Part shown: piece by piece, positions 47,856 to 61,200 of the stretch
Numbering within the stretch: position 1 is the stretch's first letter
Layout: every line of letters starts with the position of its first letter
Source: Polyodon spathula
Lineage: Eukaryota; Chordata; Actinopteri; Acipenseriformes; Polyodontidae
NCBI RefSeq assembly: GCF_017654505.1
Contig: NC_054553.1
Span: forward strand, 1-64,000
Length of the DNA stretch: 64,000 nt
Direction: 5' to 3'
The notes under the pieces: model-generated
What the model was told of the DNA's origin: nothing
Databases searched by the model: none
The model's input: the letters and a program-made list of their open reading frames with translations, nothing else
Made by a program: the position numbers and the translations under genes

Positions 47856-48814
47856 ATTTAGCATTGAAAATAGTGGTCCTCCAGTGACGAACATGTTCAT
47901 TTAAATTCTGGTCACCTCGACACACACAGAGCTATATTCATAAACACTGCATTTGGACTGTAAAGGAAAATCAACTGATTTAAGAGAATGTAGTTTGCAG
48001 AGTGCCCTGTGAACAGGCAGTAACTTTACAGAGACCAGCCATGTGTAAGCAACATTAATCACGTGGACATGAGGCACTGTGGCAGTGTGTTCAATTAGAG
48101 GCATTCACTTTCACAATCTGACACCTTGCACTCCACAAAGAACAGATAAGAGCCTGAAGGGTTAAGTGAAGTAGAATTAACAGACTGCTGCACTGTGTAC
48201 TGAGCAGAGATTTCACATCAACACTGAGAATAAAAATGCCCTTCTGCATCCCTTTAGAACAGGTGGTGCATTTTAATCAAAATATGAATTCCACATGCCG
48301 CCCGGGTTTCACAAGGATATTTCTTGCTTTCCAGACTCTCGTGGTCAGTACATTGCAGCGTGCCCAAATCAAGGTTTCATTCATTTGTAAAGAATGGAGT
48401 TGCTTCCTCCTGCCATATTTCCTCCCTGAGAAGACTGTTTGGCGAACACGCTGTATTGCTTATGCTAGCTGTGGATTGCTGCACCCATTTAACAGCCACT
48501 TTGTCACACTGCAAGAAGACAGAATTGGTATCAAAATATTTACTATTAAGTTGCATTATTTCTATCTAAGTGACAGAAAATATAACAGAACAGCACAAGC
48601 TCAAAGGTTACCTCAATTGCAAATGCAATTTAAATTGCATTAGTATGAGGTACACTGGTATCACATCCCTCACTTTAAAATAAAAAGAATATCCGCAATG
48701 CAATTTAAGAGAAATTATCCAGCATTTCTGGTGATTTAACACAGACAAACTGTTGTCATGTATTATAATTGAGTGCTATCCAAACATTGGTTCTGGTGCT
48801 AAGAGTAACAATAA
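47856..48814. other. Non-coding stretch
   Basis: A 135-codon plus-strand frame (48236-48643) shows no recognisable domain, and a second frame of 81 codons overlaps it. Neither is accepted as a gene without homology. Confidence 0.5.
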
Positions 48815-48939
48815 GAACCACAATGAAACGTGGCAGATAGGACGAACCACAATGAAATGTGGAAGATTGGAAGAACCACAATGAAACGTGGATGTTAGGG
48901 CGAACCACAATGAAATGTGGAAGATAGGAAGAACCACAG
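48815..48939. repeat. 29-bp tandem repeat, 4.3 copies, dimeric
   Basis: Units begin at 48815, 48844, 48873, 48902 and 48931 (partial) with GAACCACAATGAAAYGTGG. Odd units carry ACGTGG and end in C; even units carry ATGTGGAAGATNGGAA. The array is therefore also a 58-bp dimer repeated twice. A 151-codon minus-strand frame runs across it. Confidence 0.9.
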
Positions 48940-49447
48940 ATTAGGTATGAGTGTTCCTCAGAATTTATTAATCTATAAATAAAGCAGTGTGAAATGTAAT
49001 TAGCCGTGTTGTCAGAGATAATAAAGGGTACTTGTACAATTATTATTGCTATATTGCATGTTGAAGCCAGGGTGCTAGCTGGTATATTGCAGTTTGATTT
49101 AACAGTCAATAAAAGCACAGCTGTGCATAATAAGCATGCTGCAGAGCTCCACACTTTAAAATCACTACTACTTATTTTTACCTTTAGTTCAAGTGGTGCA
49201 TAGTCTTGCATTATGTGTTATTACATTAAATTGCACAGTTAAAAGCATTTGATTTTGATGGGTATATTCTTTCTTAGGGTAATTATTTTGTAGTTGTCAT
49301 TTACACTGCATCACCTATAGTCCCTGAATCTTGCATTTGATCTCTCATAGTGTAATATTGCCTGTAAGATCTGCTGCTGAGTTTTTCAAAGCTGCTTCAT
49401 TCACGTTAGTAAGCTACATGCATGACTGATAACACTGTGTAACAAGA
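48940..49447. other. Non-coding stretch
   Basis: AT-rich sequence with no recognised feature. Confidence 0.55.
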
Positions 49448-49470
49448 TTTTTTTTTTTTTTTTTTTTTTT
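49448..49470. repeat. Poly-T tract (23 T)
   Basis: A run of 23 T. On the minus strand it could be the poly-A end of a retroposon, but no body was recognised upstream. Confidence 0.9.
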
Positions 49471-50130
49471 GTTCCTGGGTAGTAAGTGTTATTTCCTAAT
49501 TGCTTATGCCTAAAAAGTATAGAACATGGCTATTATTCCCCACAAACTTTGCTTTTGTGACCAGGACAGGTAAATTTCAAAATATCACTATTTCCAATGA
49601 GAAAATGGGCGAATTTGTGTCTTTTCGTTCACATAAAGTCAGAAAAAAACAACATATGAATCGAAATTAAGAAGTATTTATACTAAAGTAATACAAAGAT
49701 GACTACAAAAGATTTAGAAGTGAGTAGTTTTTCGAGATTTACAATTATACTGTATTTACATTTGTATTTATTTGTGAGTACGCTCACAAACAGTTAACGG
49801 ATCCACAATGTAGAACAAATATATGAAATATACTAATAACTGAATTCATGTCTTACTAAATCAGTGAATGCATTCAGCAAAAAATATTAGATGCACTAAG
49901 AGGACTTAGTATAGTTTCAGTTCATATAAAGTTGTAACAAAATATCCAGTACACACTTTTTGTATGAATATCTCCCAGATCACTAGATAGCTTTTCACAC
50001 CACGCTCTGTGGTCACATGATTGATGTAAACTTTTTTGCTTCATGTTTATATTTTAATTAGGACAACAATGGAAATGTAGTGATTGTAAATCGAATCACA
50101 TACAGGAAGTACAATTTGAGGAGCTTAAGA
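49471..50130. mobile_element. Possible decayed dispersed repeat
   Basis: A long AT-rich stretch starts near TATAGAACATGGCTATTATT and passes through GACCAGGACAGGTAAATTTC and AATGAGAAAATGGGCGAATT. I associate it from memory with dispersed repeats of fish genomes. No terminal repeats, target duplication or coding frame were found, so class and limits are undefined. Confidence 0.25.
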
Positions 50131-53100
50131 AATTGACCTTTTCTTTTTTTCTACAAATGGAAATTACAGTCGCATTGCTCCTTTTAATTTCATGGGAAAT
50201 TAATAATTTACAAAAGAGTAAAGGGTAATAAAGAAGTGAATCTACACACACACATATAAATAAATGAATAGACTCCTGGGTAATACTTCTTCAGTGAGGA
50301 TATGTAGATTTAATTTAATAAAATGCATTGCCTAGTGGTAATAAAGCCAGTATTGAATGACTGGAGTCATTCACTTTCTTCTCCTTGACAGTGGCTGGAA
50401 ACACATCGATTTCCACTTTGCTACAGAAACCTCCATCTTCAGCATGAAACAGGAGAATGCAGACAGCTGTTTTCCACACTTAAGCTGTCAAACATAGACA
50501 AGCACATTAGATTAACAATTGAAAATGTTTGCAGTTGTGTTCTTAGAGGGGTCACAGTCTGCAATCCAACTTCTGCAACTGTAGTGTTATCACTACTGAT
50601 AAGAGCTGCTGGAAACCAATTACAATAATATAACCCTGGAGTGCTGAACGGAAACAAGAGCACAGCGAGCTGAAAATATCAGTAACCAATACAAAATGTA
50701 AAGCGCTATTTATTACAACATGTCTGAAGCTGTTAAAAACTTCTAATTGTGCATTTATTTCACTTTCACCACTTCCCATTTTCTCTAACATTTCCCTTTT
50801 CAGGAATATTTCTTATTTTGGACTCTTATTTAGAATGATTTCCTGTATGCAATGTGTACACATGGAAGATAGCATCGTATACACGGCTTCTTGGTTTTTG
50901 CATTTTTGTTTGTTTGGAGAAATACAATTTTTGGTCGTGAAATTTGGACAAATATATTTTGGGGGATTTGGTAAATGCATGTGCAAAGCGGGCAGTCTGT
51001 TTTAAGTGCATGATATCATGACTGTTTCCATTAGCTCAGTGGAGGAAGCAAATGAGGAAGGTCTTTAATGGGCTGTATTGGCTGCAGCTTGCTCTCTGAA
51101 CATTCATAGGGTGCCGTCTGCTGGCCAGCATTCTCCCAAGACTGTCTTTAATATATTTGTCATGGCTCCATGAAGAGGTGGGAGCTGCAGCCACTCGTGG
51201 GTCATGGGGTTAAACTATCTACAATATTAGAACAGTACGAGTGGAGTTGTTAAGGGTTCATGCTTTGTGTTTCTGTCTCTTATTTCTAATTAAATGCAAC
51301 CATGTGTATTTAATAAAAAAAAAAAACACTACAAATAAAAACAAAGTAGGTCAGTGGTCCCAGTAAGACTTTGTACTCTTTGATTTTGTAGTAGAGAAGA
51401 TCACAACTTCCAGGCTTGTTACATTCTGCAATAGTCTATATTGGGGTTGTTTATTGAGGAAGCAATGTTCCAAGGTCTTTGTAAGGTCATGTTAATGTAG
51501 TAAAGCAGTATTTGTAATGCAGTTTGAATGAGGCACCTGCTGGGCAGAATTACAATGGCTGTCTTTATTGTGTGCAATCTGTCAATAGAAAAGCATGTGT
51601 GGGAGCTTCTGTTGAGCTCACCAGAGGTTACCACATATCGCTGCATGAGGAGGAACCGAATAGGTCTGTCACGTGTTACCATGAGAGAGAATTCAAAAGC
51701 AGATTTGTGATCATGGCCAGAACAAATCTAATAATGATAGATGTTAAATGACTTGTATATAAAATATTAATTGGTGTGGTACAGCTATTCATAGGACTCA
51801 ATGTGGAAACAGCATGGATATTTGGATTTATATTTTATTCTTTAAATGTTTTGTGATTTTAAACTATTGCAATGGCTGCACATGGGTATGCTGCATTTCT
51901 ACAGCGTTTGTCACTAGCATGCCTCAATCTTGACCTAACACGACCCCTGCTACTGTATAAACAGTTGCTCCCCTAGCAAGACCCCTGCTACTGTATATCC
52001 TGGTCTCTCCAAAGAGCAGAATACCTTACTGTTACTGATGTGATGTGCTTTTGTAATGACAACTGTTCAGTGAGAGCCACATTTGAATCCTGGTCTACAG
52101 TGGTGAAAGGAATGGGCATTCAGAACCAACTGGAAACATTTCTTTCAAATTCAGAAAAAGTGGAGTCTAATTTTAAATGAACACTCCAGCTCTTTTCTCT
52201 TTACATTCTACTCAATGAGCAGCCTCAATTGGGTCGACCAGCGATTTCCCAAGACACAAATCATTGAAGAAATCTGATAACGCATAACTGTGAGAGAAAT
52301 TCGCCCAATCATCAGGCTTTGAATTTCTGTATGATGTAAGGGACATCCTGGAGTAGTTTTTCACCTGTCCCTCGTTATTGGTATCTCTGTCAGTAAATAA
52401 TGAGTGGTAATTGGTTTTATTGTATTAGGAAATCCTTTCAATCTTTAATATGTTATGGCCCTTTGCCGTGGATCACTTTAATGAATGTGTCTATAAATGT
52501 AGCGGGAATGTAAGCACAGAAGACTGTACTGGAAAGCAGAGCCTGAACAGTTAACAGATGGCTAATGGGTTTCAGGCACGATATAAAAGTGCGTCACTGA
52601 CCAGTATTTTTGGCACAGAAAAAAGGCGACCTGTATTTTTGCACTTTTTGACTGAATCCCTCCCTGTTTACTGTAATGTGTTTTTGTAATATTCAGAATT
52701 TTATCTTGGTAAAATGTTTGTCCATGCATTAAATGCCCACGAATCAGGCATGGCAGAGAAGGGTGTTATGTGAATAACAGTGCTGCAGTGCAGCTTCACT
52801 GCATTCTCCACTGATTGTTCAGGGCTATTAGATTATGGTACACGGACCATTTCGTTCGACAAGCAACATATGATTAGAACACTCCCAGACCTCCAAATAG
52901 GAAAGACTAGCCCAGTAACTCATTGCAAATCCTTGCCATCCAGTTCAGATTGGAAAGATTAACTCAGGAAAAATGATGATTCTAATCAAACCCTTGATTA
53001 TTCTGCATTGCGATTATTGTACACATAACCCTTTCACCTTTTCAACTGATATGACAGTCCTTAAATGGCAGTTTTATTACATGTGTTTATTACTTCTCAT

Positions 53101-54270
53101 AAAAAATAGCAGACCAACCTTCCACTCGAAAGTTAGCCCGTGCTTTCCATTGTATTGGATCAGATGAAGGTAGGAAACTCATTTGCTAAAAACAAAATAA
53201 AATAATAAAAAAAAGAACTACAGATGGTAGTATTAGCTCCTGATGAGCAGCAGTAAAAACTAGATATTGATTGTCTATAATTGAGGCTACAGCTTATTAG
53301 CTTTTCTGTACAAACAGGGAAGATGTTATCTTGTTTTATCATTAATAATAGAAGCTTAGCAAGCTGCCGATCTACTCAGTATTAAAATGGCACACATGGC
53401 TGAAAAACACAAAAAGCAAAGCTGTGCCTATTGAGACAGGAACCCATGGGCACTGAATCCCACTGAACGCTAGGGCTGTGCGAGTCACAGCTGTTTGGAA
53501 ATGAGCTGCTAAACGACAACAAACTTACACAGCAGGGCTACACTTTGTAATACACATGAACTGCTTTGTTTTTTTGAACTGAAGACATTTTAAGCTGTTG
53601 GAAAGAATAATGAATCCTATTCCATTGCTAATTTGGTTTCAGAATAAAGGATGGTTAAGGCTTGTTGTATGATGATAAGCCTCATATACAGATCTTACAC
53701 TACATGTTGCACTGTATCAAGGAAGAAAGGTCAGCTTTCAAGCTCCTCAAATGACATCACCATAGATTCCTGGACTATAGAATCCCTGAGTCGCCGTACT
53801 GTAGTTTACTTAGGTCAAAAGTCACATAGAGAGTGAAAGTGACTGCTTCAATCTGATAATCAATAACATTACCAGGGAGTTGAGAAAAGTAATTGATGTG
53901 TTGTGTTAGACAGCCTATCAAGCACAGCATGTTTAAAAGGTACAATTAGTTTTTTTTTTTTACAGCAGTTGATATTGCATATGCAAAACTGATATAAACA
54001 CTAAAACCCATTTCAGGTCCTCACTAAAATATAATTGAAAAAGGATATTTATTGTCATAGGTCACAGTAATTCAGTAAAGATACAGGGGAAGACTTGCTG
54101 CATTCATTGCATTGCATCCATACATCAGCAATGCTGTAACTGTAACACCATGCTGAAAATGTTCTACCTGATAAGTGGCCTTGGGGAAGGTTAATCTAAT
54201 TTATAGCAATTCCATATACACTGCACTGAATGTTTTATGTTGTATTACAATCCTCAGTTGCCATTTTTTG

Positions 54271-54271
<1 letters not shown>
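50131..54271. other. Non-coding stretch without recognisable gene
   Basis: Frames are at most 87 codons, overlapping on both strands and unrecognised. A 38-bp-spaced duplication of GACCCCTGCTACTGTATA occurs at about 51942 and 51980. The stretch 52240-52500 resembles conserved non-coding DNA in texture only. A TATAAAAG at 52582 has no gene attached. Confidence 0.55.
51112..51124 (-). promoter_or_regulatory. CTCF-core-like motif, minus strand
   Basis: On the complement, CCAGCAGACGGCA matches the CTCF core at 12 of 13 positions; the only miss is C at the K position. It is the best of the three CTCF-like matches noted because the GGC is intact. Confidence 0.25.
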
Positions 54272-54311
<40 letters not shown>

Positions 54312-54327
54312 TATTATTATTATTATT
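54272..54327. repeat. (ATT)n microsatellite
   Basis: About 18 ATT repeats with one interruption (ATTTATT near 54310). Confidence 0.95.
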
Positions 54328-55262
54328 CTCTGCAGAACGTTTTCATTTTTAATCTGTCACTCAAAGCCAGAAAGTGACTGCCTCATCTTGTGACATAAAA
54401 TAGATGAAGAGGATTTTCAATGATCATGAGCTTCTTATCTACTGAGCTTCCATATACTTGGAGCCCCTATCCTATGTTTTTATGGCACTACAGCAATAGT
54501 CATTGTCAACAGGATAGGCTCTCTAATAGACTACAGGGGAGCTGACTGTACACAGTTAGTGACATGATTGCTTATAATAAGAATAATAAGAATAATAACA
54601 TCCCCCTCATTCTCTAAAATCCACCAAAGCCGTACGCAGGGAACAGTCACATTGACCGATTGCTTCCCTTAAAATTGTTTCTCTATTCATTAGCAAGAGA
54701 GATCTTAATTAGCATACCAGTCCATGCAGCAGTGCTTGAAGTGGCTTATTTATAGGGTAATTCGATACGCAACTTAAATGCTCTATAAGTATTATACTCT
54801 GGAGACATCAATCATCCAAGCATCACAACTATAGAACCTTTGCTGGTTAAAGAAGTACAGCAAAGCTAATGTTGCTCACTCAGTATCCTTCAGTGCTTAA
54901 TACAGAGGAAGTGTAAAACACATTTCTGGGACACGTTTCAGACAAACGAAGGTGAAGTCCAACCTACCCAAAGATGGTGAATTGCAGCAAAGCAATGTAC
55001 AAATGAGTGGATGATGTCAAGAAGAGCTGTCTGTGGGGACTGGGCCTTTTGTGTTTATTACAAAAGTGCATAGTTTTTCTTGTGGATATTGTTGTTGTTG
55101 TTTCATTATTATTAATTCTATTTATTTAACCGTTTGGAACATCTAAAGAACTTTTTAATTTGGAAACTGATGGACAGACCAGAGAAAAATGATGTATTTA
55201 TTGAAACATATTCGGTTTGCCTGGTCTGTAAATAAACAAGCAACTAGTCATTTTTTGTGGGA
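54328..55262. other. Non-coding stretch flanking the large array
   Basis: AT-rich DNA with AATAAGAATAATAAG near 54578-54597 and a short GTTGTTGTTGTT run near 55090. No transposon was seen at the array boundary. Confidence 0.6.
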
Positions 55263-58200
55263 TTGTAGGTGTGTACTGCAGTAGCTGTGACTCAACTCAT
55301 TGAGTGATACTGTTCAGTTCTTGTAGGTGTGTACTGCAGTAGCTGTGACTCGACACACTGACTGATACTATTCAGTTCTTGTAGGTGTGTACTGCAGTAG
55401 CTGTGACTCGACACACTGAGTGATACTGTTCAGTTCTTGTAGGTGTGTACTGCAGTAGCTTTGACTATACACACTGAGTGATACTGTTCAGTTCTTGTAG
55501 GTGTGTACTGCAGTAGCTTTGACTCGACACACTGACTGATACTGTTCAGTTCTTGTAGGTGTGTACTGCAGTAGCTGTGACTCGACACACTGACTGATAC
55601 TGTTCAGTTCTTGTAGGTGTGTACTGCAGTAGCTGTGACTCGACACACTGACTGATACTGTTCAGTTCTTGTAGGTGTGTACTGCAGTAGCTGTGACTCG
55701 ACACACTGACTGATACTGTTCAGTTCTTGTAGGTGTGTACTGCAGTAGCTGTGACTCGACACACTGACTGATACTGTTCAGTTCTTGTAGGTGTGTACTG
55801 CAGTAGCTGTGACTCGACACATTGAGTGATACTGTTCAGTTCTTGTAGGTGTGTACTGCAGTAGCTGTGACTATACACACTGACTGATACTGTTCAGTTC
55901 TTGTAGGTGTGTACTGCAGTAGCTGTGACTCGACACACTGACTGATACTGTTCAGTTCTTGTAGGTGTGTACTGCAGTAGCTGTGACTATACACACTGAC
56001 TGATACTGTTCAGTTCTTGTAGGTGTGTACTGCAGTAGCTGTGACTCGACACACTGACTGATACTGTTCAGTTCTTGTAGGTGTGTACTGCAGTAGCTGT
56101 GACTCGACACACTGACTGATACTGTTCAGTTCTTGTAGGTGTGTACTGCAGTAGCTGTGACTCGACACACTGACTGATACTGTTCAGTTCTTGTAGGTGT
56201 GTACTGCAGTAGCTGTGACTCGACACACTGACTGATACTGTTCAGTTCTTGTAGGTGTGTACTGCAGTAGCTGTGACTCGACACACTGACTGATACTGTT
56301 CAGTTCTTGTAGGTGTACTGTAGCTGTGACTCGACACAGACTATACTGTTCAGTTCTTGTAGGTGTGTACTGCAGTAGCTGTGACTCGACACACTGACTG
56401 ATACTGTTCAGTTCTTGTAGGTGTGTACTGCAGTAGCTGTGACTCGACACACTGACTGATACTGTTCAGTTCTTGTAGGTGTGTACTGCAGTAGCTGTGA
56501 CTCGACACACTGACTGATACTGTTCAGTTCTTGTAGGTGTGTACTGCAGTAGCTGTGACTCGACACACTGACTGATACTGTTCAGTTCTTGTAGGTGTGT
56601 ACTGCAGTAGCTGTGACTCGACACACTGACTGATACTGTTCAGTTCTTGTAGGTGTGTACTGCAGTAGCTGTGACTCGACACACTGACTGATACTGTTCA
56701 GTTCTTGTAGGTGTGTACTGCAGTAGCTGTGACTCGACACACTGACTGATACTGTTCAGTTCTTGTAGGTGTGTACTGCAGTAGCTGTGACTCGACACAC
56801 TGACTGATACTGTTCAGTTCTTGTAGGTGTGTACTGCAGTAGCTGTGACTCGACACACTGACTGATACTGTTCAGTTCTTGTAGGTGTGTACTGCAGTAG
56901 CTGTGACTCGACACACTGACTGATACTGTTCAGTTCTTGTAGGTGTGTACTGCAGTAGCTGTGACTCGACACACTGACTGATACTGTTCAGTTCTTGTAG
57001 GTGTGTACTGCAGTAGCTGTGACTCGACACACTGAGTGATACTGTTCAGTTCGTACACTGACTGATACTGTTCAGTTCTTGTAGGTGTGTACTGCAGTAG
57101 CTGTGACTCGACACACTGACTGATACTGTTCAGTTCTTGTAGGTGTGTACTGCAGTAGCTGTGACTCGACACACTGACTGATACTGTTCAGTTCTTGTAG
57201 GTGTGTACTGCAGTAGCTGTGACTCGACACACTGACTGATACTGTTCAGTTCTTGTAGGTGTGTACTGCAGTAGCTGTGACTCGACACACTGACTGATAC
57301 TGTTCAGTTCTTGTAGGTGTGTACTGCAGTAGCTGTGACTCGACACACTGACTGATACTGTTCAGTTCTTGTAGGTGTGTACTGCAGTAGCTGTGACTCG
57401 ACACACTGACTGATACTGTTCAGTTCTTGTAGGTGTGTACTGCAGTAGCTGTGACTCGACACACTGACTGATACTGTTCAGTTCTTGTAGGTGTGTACTG
57501 CAGTAGCTGTGACTCGACACACTGACTGATACTGTTCAGTTCTTGTAGGTGTGTACTGCAGTAGCTGTGACTCGACACACTGACTGATACTGTTCAGTTC
57601 TTGTAGGTGTGTACTGCAGTAGCTGTGACTCGACACACTGACTGATACTGTTCAGTTCTTGTAGGTGTGTACTGCAGTAGCTGTGACTCGACACACTGAC
57701 TGATACTGTTCAGTTCTTGTAGGTGTGTACTGCAGTAGCTGTGACTCGACACACTGACTGATACTGTTCAGTTCTTGTAGGTGTGTACTGCAGTAGCTGT
57801 GACTCGACACACTGACTGATACTGTTCAGTTCTTGTAGGTGTGTACTGCAGTAGCTGTGACTCGACACACTGACTGATACTGTTCAGTTCTTGTAGGTGT
57901 GTACTGCAGTAGCTGTGACTCGACACACTGACTGATACTGTTCAGTTCTTGTAGGTGTGTACTGCAGTAGCTGTGACTCGACACACTGACTGATACTGTT
58001 CAGTTCTTGTAGGTGTGTACTGCAGTAGCTGTGACTCGACACACTGACTGATACTGTTCAGTTCTTGTAGGTGTGTACTGCAGTAGCTGTGACTCGACAC
58101 ACTGACTGATACTGTTCAGTTCTTGTAGGTGTGTACTGCAGTAGCTGTGACTCGACACACTGACTGATACTGTTCAGTTCTTGTAGGTGTGTACTGCAGT

Positions 58201-61200
58201 AGCTGTGACTCGACACACTGACTGATACTGTTCAGTTCTTGTAGGTGTGTACTGCAGTAGCTGTGACTCGACACACTGACTGATACTGTTCAGTTCTTGT
58301 AGGTGTGTACTGCAGTAGCTGTGACTCGACACACTGACTGATACTGTTCAGTTCTTGTAGGTGTGTACTGCAGTAGCTGTGACTCGACACACTGACTGAT
58401 ACTGTTCAGTTCTTGTAGGTGTGTACTGCAGTAGCTGTGACTCGACACACTGACTGATACTGTTCAGTTCTTGTAGGTGTGTACTGCAGTAGCTGTGACT
58501 CGACACACTGACTGATACTGTTCAGTTCTTGTAGGTGTGTACTGCAGTAGCTGTGACTCGACACACTGACTGATACTGTTCAGTTCTTGTAGGTGTGTAC
58601 TGCAGTAGCTGTGACTCGACACACTGACTGATACTGTTCAGTTCTTGTAGGTGTGTACTGCAGTAGCTGTGACTCGACACACTGACTGATACTGTTCAGT
58701 TCTTGTAGGTGTGTACTGCAGTAGCTGTGACTCGACACATTGAGTGATACTGTTCAGTTCTTGTAGGTGTGTACTGCAGTAGCTGTGACTCGACACACTG
58801 ACTGATACTGTTCAGTTCTTGTAGGTGTGTACTGCAGTAGCTGTGACTCGACACACTGACTGATACTGTTCAGTTCTTGTAGGTGTGTACTGCAGTAGCT
58901 GTGACTCGACACACTGACTGATACTGTTCAGTTCTTGTAGGTGTGTACTGCAGTAGCTGTGACTCGACACACTGACTGATACTGTTCAGTTCTTGTAGGT
59001 GTGTACTGCAGTAGCTGTGACTCGACACACTGACTGATACTGTTCAGTTCTTGTAGGTGTGTACTGCAGTAGCTGTGACTCGACACACTGACTGATACTG
59101 TTCAGTTCTTGTAGGTGTGTACTGCAGTAGCTGTGACTCGACTCATTGACTGATGCTGTTCAGTTCTTGTAGGTGTGTACTGCAGTAGCTGTGACTCGAC
59201 ACACTGACTGATACTGTTCAGTTCTTGTAGGTGTGTACTGCAGTAGCTGTGACTCGACTCATTGACTGATACTGTTCAGTTCTTGTAGGTTTGTACTGCA
59301 GTAGCTGTGACTCGACACACTGACTGATACTGTTCAGTTCTTGTAGGTGTGTACTGCAGTAGCTGTGACTCGACTGTTCACAGGTGACTGATACTGTTCA
59401 GTTCTTGTAGGTGTGTACTGCAGTAGCTGTGACTCGACACACTGACTGATACTGTTCAGTTCTTGTAGGTGTGTACTGCAGTAGCTGTGACTCGACACAC
59501 TGACTGATACTGTTCAGTTCTTGTAGGTGTGTACTGCAGTAGCTGTGACTCGACACCCTGACTGATACTGTTCAGTTCTTGTAGGTGTGTACTGCAGTAG
59601 CTGTGACTCGACACACTGACTGATACTGTTCAGTTCTTGTAGGTGTGTACTGCAGTAGCTGTGACTCGACACACTGACTGATACTGTTCAGTTCTTGTAG
59701 GTGTGTACTGCAGTAGCTGTGACTCGACACACTGACTGATACTGTTCAGTTCTTGTAGGTGTGTACTGCAGTAGCTGTGACTCGACACACTGACTGATAC
59801 TGTTCAGTTCTTGTAGGTGTGTACTGCAGTAGCTGTGACTCGACACACTGACTGATACTGTTCAGTTCTTGTAGGTGTGTACTGCAGTAGCTGTGACTCG
59901 ACACACTGACTGATACTGTTCAGTTCTTGTAGGTGTGTACTGCAGTAGCTGTGACTCGACACACTGAGTGATACTGTTCAGTTCTTGTAGGTGTGTACTG
60001 CAGTAGCTGTGACTCGACACACTGAGTGATACTGTTCAGTTCTTGTAGGTGTGTACTGCAGTAGCTGTGACTCGACACACTGACTGATACTGTTCAGTTC
60101 TTGTAGGTGTGTACTGCAGTAGCTGTGACTCGACACACTGACTGATACTGTTCAGTTCTTGTAGGTGTGTACTGCAGTAGCTGTGACTCGACACACTGAC
60201 TGATACTGTTCAGTTCTTGTAGGTGTGTACTGCAGTAGCTGTGACTCGACACACTGACTGATACTGTTCAGTTCTTGTAGGTGTGTACTGCAGTAGCTGT
60301 GACTCGACACACTGACTGATACTGTTCAGTTCTTGTAGGTGTGTACTGCAGTAGCTGTGACTCGACACACTGACTGATACTGTTCAGTTCTTGTAGGTGT
60401 GTACTGCAGTAGCTGTGACTCGACACACTGACTGATACTGTTCAGTTCTTGTAGGTGTGTACTGCAGTAGCTGTGACTCGACACACTGACTGATACTGTT
60501 CAGTTCTTGTAGGTGTGTACTGCAGTAGCTGTGACTCGACACACTGACTGATACTGTTCAGTTCTTGTAGGTGTGTACTGCAGTAGCTGTGACTCGACAC
60601 ACTGACTGATACTGTTCAGTTCTTGTAGGTGTGTACTGCAGTAGCTGTGACTCGACACACTGACTGATACTGTTCAGTTCTTGTAGGTGTGTACTGCAGT
60701 AGCTGTGACTCGACACATTGAGTGATACTGTTCAGTTCTTGTAGGTGTGTACTGCAGTAGCTGTGACTCGACACACTGACTGATACTGTTCAGTTCTTGT
60801 AGGTGTGTACTGCAGTAGCTGTGACTCGACACACTGACTGATACTGTTCAGTTCTTGTAGGTGTGTACTGCAGTAGCTGTGACTCGACACACTGACTGAT
60901 ACTGTTCAGTTCTTGTAGGTGTGTACTGCAGTAGCTGTGACTCGACACACTGACTGATACTGTTCAGTTCTTGTAGGTGTGTACTGCAGTAGCTGTGACT
61001 CGACACACTGACTGATACTGTTCAGTTCTTGTAGGTGTGTACTGCAGTAGCTGTGACTCGACACACTGACTGATACTGTTCAGTTCTTGTAGGTGTGTAC
61101 TGCAGTAGCTGTGACTCGACACACTGACTGATACTGTTCAGTTCTTGTAGGTGTGTACTGCAGTAGCTGTGACTCGACACACTGACTGATACTGTTCAGT

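Noticed and set aside
48236..48643. 135-codon frame as a real gene
   Set aside because: No recognisable domain, and another frame overlaps it. The length is within what chance allows in 64 kb over six frames.
56184..57172. Two minus-strand frames of 80-88 codons in the large array
   Set aside because: A 58-bp unit normally closes every frame. These survive only next to irregular-length units.
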